Assembly: GCA_934486455.1 (NCBI GenBank) | Contig: CAKSPR010000003.1 | Span: 7,573 to 71,572 of the forward strand | Direction: 5' to 3' | From: an uncultured Eubacteriales bacterium | Lineage (GTDB): Bacteria; Bacillota; Clostridia; Oscillospirales; Acutalibacteraceae | Length of the DNA stretch: 64,000 nucleotides | In this document: positions 42,977-52,146 of the stretch, one piece after another | How positions within the stretch are numbered: the first letter of the stretch is position 1 | Layout: the number at the start of each line of letters is the position of its first letter | The notes under the pieces: model-generated | The model's database searches: none | Told to the model about the DNA's origin: nothing | What the model saw: the letters and a program-made list of their open reading frames with translations, nothing else | Made by a program: the position numbers and the translations under genes

Positions 42977-44263
42977 CTACTTATTTTTCAGGTTTTTCAT
43001 TATGTCCTCTATGTTGGCTTTGAGGCGGGAATTCTTTTTAAGATCCTTTTCCATCTTGTTAAGAGAGGCCGAGATGGTGGAATGGTTGCGATTTATCTTG
43101 TCGCCGATCTGTTTAAGGGTAAGTCCGGTCATCTGGCTTGCTATATAAATAACGATGTGGCGGGCGTTGGAAATGTCCATATGCTGCTTTTTAGAGCAAA
43201 TGTCGGCGGGGGTAACATCGTAAGCGTTTGACACCGCGTCGATGATTTTTTCAACCGTTATGGTATCGTCGATCTCGTCCCTGCGTATTTCGTTTATGAC
43301 CGTAATAACGCTGAAAATCGAGGGCTTTTCGCTGGTAAGGTCGGTGTAAGCCTTGAGCTTGTTTAAAACCCCTTCGATCTGGCGAACGTTGGTCTTTATC
43401 TGATTGGCAATGCACTGAGCCACCGCGTCGGAAATTTCAAAATTAAGCTCCTCGGCCTTTTTGCGAATAATGGCCACCCTTGTTTCGTAGTCAGGCTCCT
43501 TTATATCGGCCAAAAGACCCATTTCAAACCGCTGACGAAGACGCTCGGTAAGGGAGTTTATTTCCTTTGGGGGGCGGTCGGAGGTAAGCACGATCTGCTT
43601 TCCGGCTTCATGAAGGGAATTAAAGGTATTGAAAAACTCGGTCTGCGTCGAATCCTTTCCGGCAATAAACTGAATGTCATCGACAAAAAGCATGTCGGTG
43701 TTGCGAAATTTTTCCCGAAAATCGGGGGTGCATCCCGAATGAATGGCGTCTATTATTTCGTTGGCAAAGGCCTCACCCTGAGTGTAAACGATGTTAAAGC
43801 CGGGATTTTCCTCCAAAACATAGTTTTTAATGGCGTTTAAAAGGTGGGTCTTTCCGAGACCGGGCTTTCCGTATATAAAAAGAGGGTTATACTGCTTGCC
43901 GGGATTTTTGGCCACCGCCACCGCCGCCGCATGGGCAAAGTCGTTTGAAGGACCGACAATAAAATTGTCGAAGGTGAAGCTTTCGGTTATATTTTCAATG
44001 GGTCTGACCGCATTGGTTTCCTCCGAAATCACCTCAAGGGTGACATTAAAGCCGAAAACCTCCGAAAACTTGCGTTCAAGCAGCTCCTTATAATGGCTTT
44101 CGGTAAGGTCTCTCTGATATTTTGTGGGGGCCGAAACCACCGCCACATTGCCCTTGAGCTTAACCGGAGATAAGGTGTTTATCCAGCAGTTGTAGGCAAC
44201 GCTGGAGATTTCCTCCCTGCAAAGAGCGCAAACATTTTCCCATACCTCTTCAAATGTGTTCAT
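42977..44263 (-). CDS. dnaA: Chromosomal replication initiator DnaA
   Basis: A 428-residue AAA+ initiator. Domain I starts FEEVWENVCALC; domain III has Walker A GKPGLGKTHLL, Walker B MLFVDDIQFIAGK and the arginine-finger region LTERLRQRFEMGLLADI. Domain IV is divergent: the recognition motif usually GGRDHTTV reads NRNHSTI (N393, H394, S395, T396) and one residue is missing. ATG 44263 follows GAGGAAGG. It faces left, with its promoter at 44463. It begins the dnaN-yaaA-recF-remB-gyrB series. Confidence 0.97.
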   Translation of the reverse strand: MNTFEEVWENVCALCREEISSVAYNCWINTLSPVKLKGNVAVVSAPTKYQRDLTESHYKELLERKFSEVFGFNVTLEVISEETNAVRPIENITESFTFDNFIVGPSNDFAHAAAVAVAKNPGKQYNPLFIYGKPGLGKTHLLNAIKNYVLEENPGFNIVYTQGEAFANEIIDAIHSGCTPDFREKFRNTDMLFVDDIQFIAGKDSTQTEFFNTFNSLHEAGKQIVLTSDRPPKEINSLTERLRQRFEMGLLADIKEPDYETRVAIIRKKAEELNFEISDAVAQCIANQIKTNVRQIEGVLNKLKAYTDLTSEKPSIFSVITVINEIRRDEIDDTITVEKIIDAVSNAYDVTPADICSKKQHMDISNARHIVIYIASQMTGLTLKQIGDKINRNHSTISASLNKMEKDLKKNSRLKANIEDIMKNLKNK

Positions 44264-44462
44264 AAACCTTCCTCTTCTTTCACAAAGTGCGCCGAAAAAA
44301 GAAAACCTTAAAAAAACGGCCGTTTTTTCAGAGCAGCGATGAATATAATGATTAAATATCCCTATTATTTTTATAAAGAAAAAAACAATAAAACTCAAAA
44401 GGAAAAAGCCGCTCAAAAAAGCTTGAAAACGACAAAAACCCAAAATATATTTTTACCCCTAC

Positions 44463-44491
44463 ATGATACCATAAAACCCCGCGAAAATCAA
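44463..44491 (-). promoter_or_regulatory. Promoter of dnaA
   Basis: On the minus strand TTGATT, 17-base spacer, TATCAT; about 200 bases upstream of the dnaA ATG. The 455-bp gap to the divergent MATE gene holds this, the plus-strand promoter at 44563 and otherwise only AT-rich sequence. Confidence 0.65.
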
Positions 44492-44562
44492 GTAAAAAGC
44501 CCCTAAAAACATTATAAAAATCTATAGAAAAACAAGCAAAAGGATAAAAATTTTCAATTGTC

Positions 44563-44591
44563 TTGAAAAGGGCAATTTTGTGTGATAAAAT
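44563..44591 (+). promoter_or_regulatory. Promoter of the MATE transporter gene
   Basis: TTGAAA, 17-base spacer, TAAAAT. It lies about 130 bases upstream of the gene and is divergent from the dnaA promoter. Confidence 0.65.
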
Positions 44592-44718
44592 CTACCTTGC
44601 AAAAGAGAAAAAAGATGAAAATACAAAAAAAGAGGGCCCGCAAAACTCACGGAAAAGGCGGGCGAAAAAAAGAAAAAGGAAGAAAAACCAAAGAAATTAA
44701 GAAAGAACGGTAAGAAAT

Positions 44719-46371
44719 TTGAAAAGCAAAAAAATCAGGAATGCGAGTGAAAAAAGGGCCGAAGCTTCCGCCGAAAACATTATCATAACCGCTGCGGACG
44801 ATTCTGCTCAAAGCATTGCCGAAACTGCCGTCGGAACCGTTTCGGACGGTACCGGAGAAAGCATTGCCGAAAGCGCAATCGAAACCGCCGAAGAGGCCGC
44901 AGCCGAAGACACCGCCAGGATGCAGCCCGAAAGCGCCTTGCAAACGGCCGAAAGCCCCAAGCAAGCCCTTGAAAAGACGCAGTCGGCTCCCGCCGCCGAT
45001 CCCATGATTGAGGGCGGACTTTTCAAAAAACTGATATTCTATACAATTCCCATAGTGCTGACCGGCATTTTACAGCTTCTTTTTAATTCCGCCGACCTCA
45101 TAATGGTGGGAAATTTCTGCGGAAGCCTGTCGGTTGCGGCGGTGGGCGCCACCGGAGCGCTCATAAACCTTCTGGTCAACCTCTTTATCGGCCTTTCGGT
45201 GGGAGCGGGTGTGGCCGTTGCCCATGCCCTCGGCGCAAGGAAAAGCAAAACGGTCTTTGAAACGGTACACACTGCCATTCCCACGGCCGTTTTGGGCGGC
45301 GCTGTGCTGACGGTCATAGGAGTGCTTTTTTCCCGCAATTTTCTCGAAATGATGGGAACCCCCGAGGATGTTATAGAGCTTTCGTCCGTTTATATGGAAA
45401 TATATTTTTGCGGAATGATAGGCGGCCTTGTTTATAACTTCGGTGCGGCAATTTTAAGGGCGGCGGGAGATACCAAAAGCCCCCTTATCTACCTTTCCGT
45501 CGCAGGTGTTCTTAACATAATCTTAAACTATATTTTCGTCAAATTTTTAAACCTTAATGTGGCCGGCGTTGCCATAGCCACCTCGGTTTCCCAAACCCTT
45601 TCGGCGGTTTTGGTGGTCATCGCCCTGATGAAAAGACGGGACGACTGCCGTCTTTATCTTTCCAAAATGCGATTTTATAAAAAGCCCCTGTTAAAGATAG
45701 TGAAAATAGGCCTTCCCGCCGGAATACAGGGATCTCTCTTTTCCATATCAAATGTTATAATCCAGTCGTCGATAAATTCCTTCGGCTCGGTAGCCGTATC
45801 GGGCAATGCCGCCGCCGGAAACTTAGAGGGCTTTGTATATTTAACCATGAACAGCTTCCACCAAACCGCCCTCAATTTTGTCGGAAGGAACTACGGAGCG
45901 AAAAAATTCGACCGCATAAAAAGGATTATGCTTATCACCCTTTGCTCGGTGGCCGTTACCGGCATAGTCTGCGGGGTGTCCATGTATCTTGCCTCCCCGA
46001 CCCTTCTTAAAATTTATATAACCGACTCTCCCGCCGCCATTGCCGAGGGGGTGCTCAGACTGTCCTTTGTCTGCCTGCCGTATTTTCTCTGCGGCCTTAT
46101 GGATGTTATGACGGGAATTTTAAGAGGAATGGGCTCGTCCATAGTGCCGATGGTCATTACGGTGGCCGGCGTTTGCGGAATGAGAATAGTATGGATATAT
46201 ACGATTTTCCAAGCACCCGCCTTCCACACCGCCTCCTGTTTATTTGTATCCTATCCGATTTCATGGGTGCTGACCTTTATCGCCGAATTTATCGCCTTCC
46301 TTATAATTTTCAAAAGGGCAAAAGATAAATCCACCGCCCACAGTAAGCTGCTCGACACCCCGTCGAAATAA
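44719..46371 (+). CDS. MATE family efflux transporter with long N-terminal extension
   Basis: A 550-residue multidrug and toxin extrusion-type transporter; about twelve hydrophobic segments from residue ~105 onward. The first segment IPIVLTGILQLLFNSADLIMVG and the later AAAGNLEGFVYL and QTALNFVGRNYGAKKFDRI blocks are typical of sodium- or proton-driven MATE proteins. The first ~90 residues are charged, Ala/Glu-rich and repetitive (SIAETA, SIAESAIETAEEAAAED), which the family lacks. The start is TTG 44719 with a weak site (AACGGTAAG); an internal start nearer the membrane domain (Met94-like PMIEGG) is possible. The substrate is unknown. Confidence 0.88.
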   Translation: MKSKKIRNASEKRAEASAENIIITAADDSAQSIAETAVGTVSDGTGESIAESAIETAEEAAAEDTARMQPESALQTAESPKQALEKTQSAPAADPMIEGGLFKKLIFYTIPIVLTGILQLLFNSADLIMVGNFCGSLSVAAVGATGALINLLVNLFIGLSVGAGVAVAHALGARKSKTVFETVHTAIPTAVLGGAVLTVIGVLFSRNFLEMMGTPEDVIELSSVYMEIYFCGMIGGLVYNFGAAILRAAGDTKSPLIYLSVAGVLNIILNYIFVKFLNLNVAGVAIATSVSQTLSAVLVVIALMKRRDDCRLYLSKMRFYKKPLLKIVKIGLPAGIQGSLFSISNVIIQSSINSFGSVAVSGNAAAGNLEGFVYLTMNSFHQTALNFVGRNYGAKKFDRIKRIMLITLCSVAVTGIVCGVSMYLASPTLLKIYITDSPAAIAEGVLRLSFVCLPYFLCGLMDVMTGILRGMGSSIVPMVITVAGVCGMRIVWIYTIFQAPAFHTASCLFVSYPISWVLTFIAEFIAFLIIFKRAKDKSTAHSKLLDTPSK

Positions 46372-46458
46372 GCAAAAACCAAAGCGCGGCAGAAAAACCG
46401 AAAAACAATCAGGGAGTAATATCAGAATAAGCAGAAAATAAGTATAAAAGAAATCAAA

Positions 46459-46503
46459 AAAAGGCTCTTTCCCCGATCGCACAATCGAGGAGAGAGCTTT
46501 TAC
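46459..46503 (+). terminator. Terminator of the MATE gene
   Basis: AGGCTCTTTCCCCGAT / ATCGAGGAGAGAGCTTTT, imperfect stem followed by T residues. Confidence 0.65.
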
Positions 46504-46593
46504 TTATGCTATTTTCAAAAAAATCCGCCGTCAACGAACAAACACAAAACTTTCAGCCGTACATAAAGATTGCGACTCACACATCGCCGGCTG

Positions 46594-46750
46594 CCGGGGC
46601 ACCGAGGCATTCTCGGCCCTGCCGAGAATACGGAGGGCGCAGCACACCGCAGCCGTGATAACAAAAACCCCGCGGCGATTTTTGATTGTTCCCTTATTTT
46701 TTCCGATAGCCCGCCCTCCGGTCAGCTTGCGCTGACACCTCAGTGCCCCT
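46594..46750. repeat. Family-2 nested palindromic element, copy 2
   Basis: About 157 bp. Left arm GGGGCACCGAGGC, hairpin TTCTCGGC-CCT-GCCGAGAA, CGGAGGGCG; right arm CGCCCTCCG, hairpin GTCAGC-TTGC-GCTGAC, ACCTCAGTGCCCC. The outer blocks are complementary and the two inner hairpins differ. It lies in the 494-bp gap between the convergent MATE and mtlD genes; apart from terminators nothing else is seen there. Confidence 0.82.
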
Positions 46751-46810
46751 TGCGGCCGCAGCCGTGCCATATCGGTCATTGCGGAGCATTAATGAAGCAA
46801 GCAAACCCCG

Positions 46811-46845
46811 CAAAAAAAGACACGCCCCATCTCTGAAGCGTGCCT
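46811..46845 (-). terminator. Terminator of mtlD
   Basis: On the minus strand GGCACGC, a loop of about 11 bases, GCGTGTC and then seven T residues, just past the mtlD stop. Confidence 0.75.
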
Positions 46846-46865
46846 GAAATTGCCTTAAAGCGGCT

Positions 46866-48035
46866 TTATTTCATCATTTTGAAAAGCTCTTCAACGGTTT
46901 TTCCGCTCTTAATTGCGGCGTCATATTCGAGAATGAGCTTTCCTGCGTCGGAATCCTTATCAATCTTGCAGATGTCGGCAAGAATTTCCTCGGCGGGCTT
47001 TTTAGAAACCTCGTCATACTTGAAATTCATAGCCGCGGCGGCGGCAAGGCAGATGTATTTCGGAACAACTCCCTGCTCGACGCACATGTTAAGCGAGCCG
47101 ACAATGCGGTCGTTGGGGCTCAGCTTTCTGTTGAGGTCGTTGCCGACTCTCTTTACGGTGTCGCCCAGCTGGCGGTTGCCGAAACGGGAAAGAAGATCCT
47201 CAACATGGTCGTTAAGCTCGATATAAGGCACATTGTGGCGGGTGGCAAGAGCGATTGCCGATTGCTGCATGGCTCTCATGACAAGCAGCTCAACATAAGG
47301 ATTTTCGATTGCCTGCCAGATATAATCCACGCCCATGATGCTGCCGAGATATGCGGTAAACGCATGTCCCATGTTGTGTATAAAGAGCTTGCGCTCGATA
47401 TAAAATTCAAAGGGGGTAAAGGGCACCATGTTCTTGATGGGGGGAATTTCTCCCTTAAAGGCCGCCTTGTCGACGGGGAGAATTCCGTAGCTTTCAACGC
47501 ACACTCTAAGGGGATTGTCACCCTTCATTTCGTCGGTCTGCACGGGAACCATGCGTCCGATGGAGGCCTCAACGAAGCCGACCTTTTCGTCAAGCAGCTT
47601 CTTTTCGTCGTCGTTTAAAAGCTTGCCGATCTCTTCTTTAAGGTATTTGTCGGCGCCGATGAGGTTTTCGCAGATGATGATATTTAAGGGAGCCTTATCG
47701 GGATTCTGCCAACGCTTTCTAAGTCCCCCGGCGATGTTGCCGAAGATGAATTTAAGGATGTTAACGCCGACAGCCGTGGCCATAACATCTGCCTCGGCAA
47801 TTGCGTTTGCAATGGCCTCGGGATCCTTGCCGTCAACGCAGGATACATTCTTGACCATCGACTCCTCGTAGCCCTCTTTATAAAGGATACGCACGGGATA
47901 TTCGTGCTGAGTATTAAGCTGTTCGATAACGGCGGGAGCAACGTCGATAAAGGAGGTCTCGTAGCCCGACTGATAAAAGAGCTGGCCGATAAAACCGCGG
48001 CCGATATTGCCTGCACCGTACATTACTGCTTTCAT
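46866..48035 (-). CDS. mtlD: Mannitol-1-phosphate 5-dehydrogenase
   Basis: A 389-residue long-chain dehydrogenase that interconverts mannitol 1-phosphate and fructose 6-phosphate with NAD(H). The N-terminal GAGNIGRGFIG (7-17) binds NAD, and ERKLFIHNMGHAFTAYLG with the catalytic Lys and the C-terminal DLLSRFGNRQLGDTVKRVGNDL block identify the mannitol-1-phosphate branch. ATG 48035 with GAAAGGACGAC is preferred. No mannitol PTS gene is adjacent, so the sugar source of the substrate is not given by the context. Confidence 0.93.
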   Translation of the reverse strand: MKAVMYGAGNIGRGFIGQLFYQSGYETSFIDVAPAVIEQLNTQHEYPVRILYKEGYEESMVKNVSCVDGKDPEAIANAIAEADVMATAVGVNILKFIFGNIAGGLRKRWQNPDKAPLNIIICENLIGADKYLKEEIGKLLNDDEKKLLDEKVGFVEASIGRMVPVQTDEMKGDNPLRVCVESYGILPVDKAAFKGEIPPIKNMVPFTPFEFYIERKLFIHNMGHAFTAYLGSIMGVDYIWQAIENPYVELLVMRAMQQSAIALATRHNVPYIELNDHVEDLLSRFGNRQLGDTVKRVGNDLNRKLSPNDRIVGSLNMCVEQGVVPKYICLAAAAAMNFKYDEVSKKPAEEILADICKIDKDSDAGKLILEYDAAIKSGKTVEELFKMMK

Positions 48036-48156
48036 ATTTGTCGTCCTTTCAAGATGTCCGCGCAAAGAATTTTTTCAAATAAAACGGAAAAATAATTATC
48101 AAAACAAAAGGTCATTCGATCGCCCTTTTGCAAGAAAAATCTCCCCGCGCGGAAAA

Positions 48157-48196
48157 ATTTACAAAAGGGGTTGCCGAAGAAGTTTTCAGCAACCCC
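48157..48196 (-). terminator. Terminator of the 2-oxoacid dehydrogenase operon
   Basis: GGGGTTGC and GCAACCCC, loop of about 14 bases, followed on the minus strand by TTTTGT. Confidence 0.7.
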
Positions 48197-48213
48197 CGAT
48201 CAGGCTGTCAAAG

Positions 48214-48255
48214 CCTAAGCGAGGGGCGCATCGCAGCGATATGCCCCTTCTTAGG
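48214..48255. repeat. Long hairpin at the 3' end of the E1 gene
   Basis: CCTAAG and CTTAGG enclose GGGGC-CATCGC / GCGATATGCCCC; a near-perfect 42-bp hairpin with almost no loop, 18 bases after the E1 stop. It could protect the transcript 3' end; no second copy was seen. Confidence 0.6.
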
Positions 48256-48272
48256 GTCAAAACCTATTTTAA

Positions 48273-50741
48273 TTATACACCCTTTTCGGCTCTGCGGAGA
48301 AGCTCAGCGTCGGTGTAGCTGTGCTTTGCGGTGTAGCCGGCGATGGGCATCAGGCGCTCATGAATGGCGTCGATGATCCAGGAGGGCTGGGGATAGAACT
48401 GCTCCTTGTATTCCGAAGCGGGAGTGATCCAGTTTTCGGAACCGACAATAACGGGAGGCGCATCCAAATAATCAAAGGCAAGGTTGGTGATGTTGGTGGC
48501 CATGTCGTTGAGGATGCTTCCGCGGCCTACTGCGTCGGAGGCAAGAACTATGCGGCCGGTCTTTTTAACCGACTCGATAACCTTATCGTAGTTGAAGGGA
48601 ACGACCGAACGGGCGTCGATAACCTCGGCGGTAATGCCATACTGCTCGCGGAGGATCTTCTCGGCCTCCATGGCGGTGTAAAGGGTTGCGCCGATGGTCA
48701 GAATGGTGACATCCTTACCCTCGGTACGAACGGCGGGCTCGCCGAAGGGAATCTCATAGTATCCTTCCGGAACGCCTTCCTTAACGAATTCCTCACCCTT
48801 ATCATAGAGCTGCTGGCTCTCGAAGAAGCAAACCGGATCGGTGCCGTTGAGGGCGGTGTTCATAAGACCCTTGGCGTCATAAGGAGTTACGGGGTAAACG
48901 ACCTTAAGTCCGGGAACGTGAGCGCAGAGGGAGGTCCAATCCTGGGAATGCTGTGCGCCGTATTTGAAGCCCACGGGAACGCGGAGAACAACGGGCATCT
49001 GGAGACCGCCGGCCGACATTGCCTGCCATTTGGCCATCTGGTTGAACACCTCGTCGCCCGAGCAGACGATAAAGTCACAGTACATAAGCTCGGCGATTAC
49101 GCGGCCGCCGGCCATTGCATAACCTACTGCGGAGCCGACAATTGCAGACTCGGCAATGGGGGAGTTGAAGAGACGGTGATAAGGCAGCGCCTCGGTCAGT
49201 CCGCGGTAAACAGCGAAAGCGCCGTTCCAGTCACGGACATCCTCACCGTAGGAGATAAGGGTAGGATCGGTGTAATATTTATCCATAATGGCCTCGAAAA
49301 GACCGTCGCGGATGTTGTAAACCTTGGCCTTGGAGAAGGGCTTGCCGTTTTTGTCGAAGGCATAGCGCTCGGAACGGGCAATCTTCTTAACGCGCTCGTT
49401 GTCTTCCTTCTTCTCACGGACATCGCAGGGACGATCGTCCATCTTCTCTTTTACGCCGTTGGAGAACATTCTGCTCTCGATGTGATCGGGATGCTTGTCA
49501 TAATCGGTGTAGGGGGAGATTTCAAGGTCGGAGGCAAGCTCAAACATTCTGTGGTTGCGGTCAACAACTGCATCGTGAACGGCTTCTACTTCCTTCTTGG
49601 TGGCAACCTTGGCGTCGACGATCTGCTGGGGGAATACGGTCAGCGGATCGAGCTTTGCCCACTCTTCAACCTCTTCCTTGGTGCGGTAGGACATGGCGTC
49701 GGAGGTCGAGTGACCGGACAGACGGTAGGTAACAACATCAAGAAGAACGGGGCCCTTGCCCTCCTCGAGGGTCTTGCGGGCGCGGCGGTAAGCGTCGATC
49801 ATGGCCAGAGGATTCCAGCCGTTGATGCGCTCGGCGTTCATCTGATTCTGAGCAATGCAGCCCAGTCTTGCAAGGTCGCCGTAGGCCATGGTCTCGCCCT
49901 TGGTCTGGCCGCCCATGCCGTAGTGGTTGTTGTTGAAGTTATAGATGATGGGAAGGCCGCCCTTATAGCCGTCCTCCCAAAGATCGTTGTACTGATCCAT
50001 GGAAGCAAAGTTCATTGCCTCGTAAACAGGACCTCTTGCTGCTGCGCCGTCACCGGCGTTTGCAACAACGATGCCGGGCTTTTTGTTGCACTTCTTATAA
50101 AGAGCAACACCGGTAGCGATAGGACCGCTGCCGCCGACGATGGCGTTGTTGGGATAAATGCCGAAGGGCAGGAAGAAGGCATGCATGGAGCCGCCGAGGC
50201 CTCTCGAGAAGCCGTTGTCCTTTGCGAAAAGCTCGCAGGTAAGACCGTACATAAAGAAATCGCGGGCAAGCTCTTTAACATCGTCGGTGTCGTTGTGCTT
50301 TTTAACGATCTCGTAATTTTTGCCGTCGTTGAACTCCTTCATGATCTTGATGAGCTCTTCGTCAGAAAGCTTTTTAATGGCCGAAAGACCCTTTGCGATA
50401 ACCTCATGATGGCTTCTGTGGGTACCGAAGATGAAATCGTCAACACCGAGGGTAAAAGCCTGACCTACTGCGGTTGCTTCCTCACCGATTGCAAGGTGGG
50501 AGGGGCCGGGATAGGTGAACTTTTTGCCGTTGTATTCGCCCTGGAGCTTGATGCTCTGGAGCATGGACTCAAACTCACGGATAGCGACCATATCGGCATA
50601 CATTCCGAGAAAATCTTCCTTAGAGAAGTTCTTTTTCTCGTCCTTAACGGTCTTGTCGTATTCGCAAACGGGAATGTCCTTAAAGGTAATGGTACGCTTT
50701 GCGAACTTGTCTTCGGGTTTAACATACATTGACTTAGGCAT
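48273..50741 (-). CDS. 2-oxoacid dehydrogenase E1, fused alpha-beta subunits
   Basis: An 822-residue thiamine-diphosphate enzyme in which the alpha part (about 1-440, with TPP motif GDGAAARGPVYEA and a closing NFNNN) is joined to the beta part (about 480-822, with YGEDVRDWNGAF, NSPIAESAIVGSAVGYA and HSQDWTSLCAHVPGLKVVYP). Such fusions occur in some bacteria, but separate subunits are the rule. The substrate may be pyruvate, acetoin or a branched-chain 2-oxoacid; the sequence does not decide. AAGGAG precedes the ATG. It is the last gene of a DeoR-E2-lpd-E1 operon. Confidence 0.92.
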   Translation of the reverse strand: MPKSMYVKPEDKFAKRTITFKDIPVCEYDKTVKDEKKNFSKEDFLGMYADMVAIREFESMLQSIKLQGEYNGKKFTYPGPSHLAIGEEATAVGQAFTLGVDDFIFGTHRSHHEVIAKGLSAIKKLSDEELIKIMKEFNDGKNYEIVKKHNDTDDVKELARDFFMYGLTCELFAKDNGFSRGLGGSMHAFFLPFGIYPNNAIVGGSGPIATGVALYKKCNKKPGIVVANAGDGAAARGPVYEAMNFASMDQYNDLWEDGYKGGLPIIYNFNNNHYGMGGQTKGETMAYGDLARLGCIAQNQMNAERINGWNPLAMIDAYRRARKTLEEGKGPVLLDVVTYRLSGHSTSDAMSYRTKEEVEEWAKLDPLTVFPQQIVDAKVATKKEVEAVHDAVVDRNHRMFELASDLEISPYTDYDKHPDHIESRMFSNGVKEKMDDRPCDVREKKEDNERVKKIARSERYAFDKNGKPFSKAKVYNIRDGLFEAIMDKYYTDPTLISYGEDVRDWNGAFAVYRGLTEALPYHRLFNSPIAESAIVGSAVGYAMAGGRVIAELMYCDFIVCSGDEVFNQMAKWQAMSAGGLQMPVVLRVPVGFKYGAQHSQDWTSLCAHVPGLKVVYPVTPYDAKGLMNTALNGTDPVCFFESQQLYDKGEEFVKEGVPEGYYEIPFGEPAVRTEGKDVTILTIGATLYTAMEAEKILREQYGITAEVIDARSVVPFNYDKVIESVKKTGRIVLASDAVGRGSILNDMATNITNLAFDYLDAPPVIVGSENWITPASEYKEQFYPQPSWIIDAIHERLMPIAGYTAKHSYTDAELLRRAEKGV

Positions 50742-50761
50742 ATTAAAACAACTCCTTATTA

Positions 50762-52132
50762 TTATTTAATTTCAAACAGCGCTTCTCTGATGACCTCGCA
50801 GACGGTGGGATGGGGGAATACGATCTCTTTAAGGTTGTCCACGGTGATTTCGGTTTCTATCATCATTGCGGCGCCGTAAATTATTTCGGCGGCATAGTTG
50901 GCGATCATGTGAACGCCGAGAATTCTGCGGTATTTTTTATCTACAATGACCTTGACGATACCGTCTCCGCCCTCATTTTCGGCAACATAGCGTCCCGAGA
51001 ACATCATGGGCAGCTTAACGCACTCGACGTCGTAGCCCTTGGCCTTGGCCGATTCCTCGGTCTCGCCTACCGCGCCGACCTCGGGATTGGTGTAAATGAC
51101 CGAGGGAATGGCGTTATAGCGCATACGGTCCTTTTTGCCCAGCATGTTGTTGACTGCGACCTCGCCCTCGCGATATGCGGTGTGGGCAAGCATGATCTTG
51201 CCGTTAACATCGCCGCAGGCATAAAGGCCGGCGATGTTGGTTTTCATGCACTCGTCGGTTTTGATTGCGCCGCGCTCAAGCTCGACATTAAGGGTCTCAA
51301 GACCGAAGCCCGCGGTCACTGCACGGCGGCCGATGGAGCAAAGCACCTTGTCTGCGGGAACAGAGGTTTCCTTGCCGTTTTCGGTAAAGGTGACCTTTCC
51401 GTCGCCCACGGCGGTAACGGCGCAGCCCAGCTTAAACTCAACGCCCTTCTTGGCGTAGTTTTTCTTGAGTATTTCGGAGATTTCCCGGTCGGTGTTGCCG
51501 GCGATGTGGTCGAGCATTTCAACCACCGTAACATGGCTTCCCACCGAGCTGAAATATGCGGCCATTTCAAGACCGATAACTCCGCCGCCGATAACCACAA
51601 GGTTTGCGGGAATCTCTTCAAGATCGAGGATCTCGCGGTTGGTCATAACAAAGCCGTCGGAAAGTCCTTCGCGAAGGCCGGGAATGGGGGGAACAACGGG
51701 AGCCGAGCCGGTAGCCACAAGCAGCTTGTCGGAAACATAGGTCTCGCCCTCGGCCTCAAGCTTAAAGCCCTCGGCGTCGCGTCCGAGAATTTTGCCCTCG
51801 GCATAAACCACCTTAACGCCCAGCTTTTTCATCTGTGCGCCGATGCCCGAAACAAGGGTCTTAACAACCTTGTTTTTGCGCTCAACAACCTTTTTCTGGT
51901 CGATGGAAGCGCCGGAGGTGGTAACGCCGTAATGCTCGCCGTTAACGGCATAGTTGTAAACCTTGCCCGAATAGAGCAGGGATTTTGAAGGAATGCAGCC
52001 TTCGTTAAGGCAAACGCCGCCCAAAGCACGCTTTTCGATAACGAGGGTTTTAAGTCCGCCTGCAGCGGCCTTTTCGGCGGCATTATATCCGCCGGGGCCT
52101 CCGCCCAGCACGATAAGATCATATTTTTCCAT
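50762..52132 (-). CDS. lpdA: Dihydrolipoyl dehydrogenase (E3)
   Basis: A 456-residue FAD disulfide reductase that reoxidises lipoyl groups of the E2 subunit. The FAD motif GGGPGGYNAA is at 10-19, the redox pair Cys41-Cys46 in GGVCLNEGCIPSKSLL, and the C-terminal His-Glu motif in FPHPTVCEVI. A second nucleotide site is near 175. It lies 14 bases after E2 and 20 bases before the fused E1 gene, so it belongs to this complex. The start follows AAGGAGGAAAATTAAA. Confidence 0.96.
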   Translation of the reverse strand: MEKYDLIVLGGGPGGYNAAEKAAAGGLKTLVIEKRALGGVCLNEGCIPSKSLLYSGKVYNYAVNGEHYGVTTSGASIDQKKVVERKNKVVKTLVSGIGAQMKKLGVKVVYAEGKILGRDAEGFKLEAEGETYVSDKLLVATGSAPVVPPIPGLREGLSDGFVMTNREILDLEEIPANLVVIGGGVIGLEMAAYFSSVGSHVTVVEMLDHIAGNTDREISEILKKNYAKKGVEFKLGCAVTAVGDGKVTFTENGKETSVPADKVLCSIGRRAVTAGFGLETLNVELERGAIKTDECMKTNIAGLYACGDVNGKIMLAHTAYREGEVAVNNMLGKKDRMRYNAIPSVIYTNPEVGAVGETEESAKAKGYDVECVKLPMMFSGRYVAENEGGDGIVKVIVDKKYRRILGVHMIANYAAEIIYGAAMMIETEITVDNLKEIVFPHPTVCEVIREALFEIK

Positions 52133-52146
52133 TTTAATTTTCCTCC

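Noticed and set aside
46570..46836. Short frames within the 46.4-46.9 kb gap
   Set aside because: They lie in a family-2 palindrome and terminators, without ribosome binding sites.
48321..50732. An 803-residue open frame on the plus strand opposite the E1 gene
   Set aside because: It is antisense to a complete dehydrogenase with all motifs, has no ribosome binding site, and its Val/Gly/Leu-rich composition is that of the complement of a gene with a biased third base.
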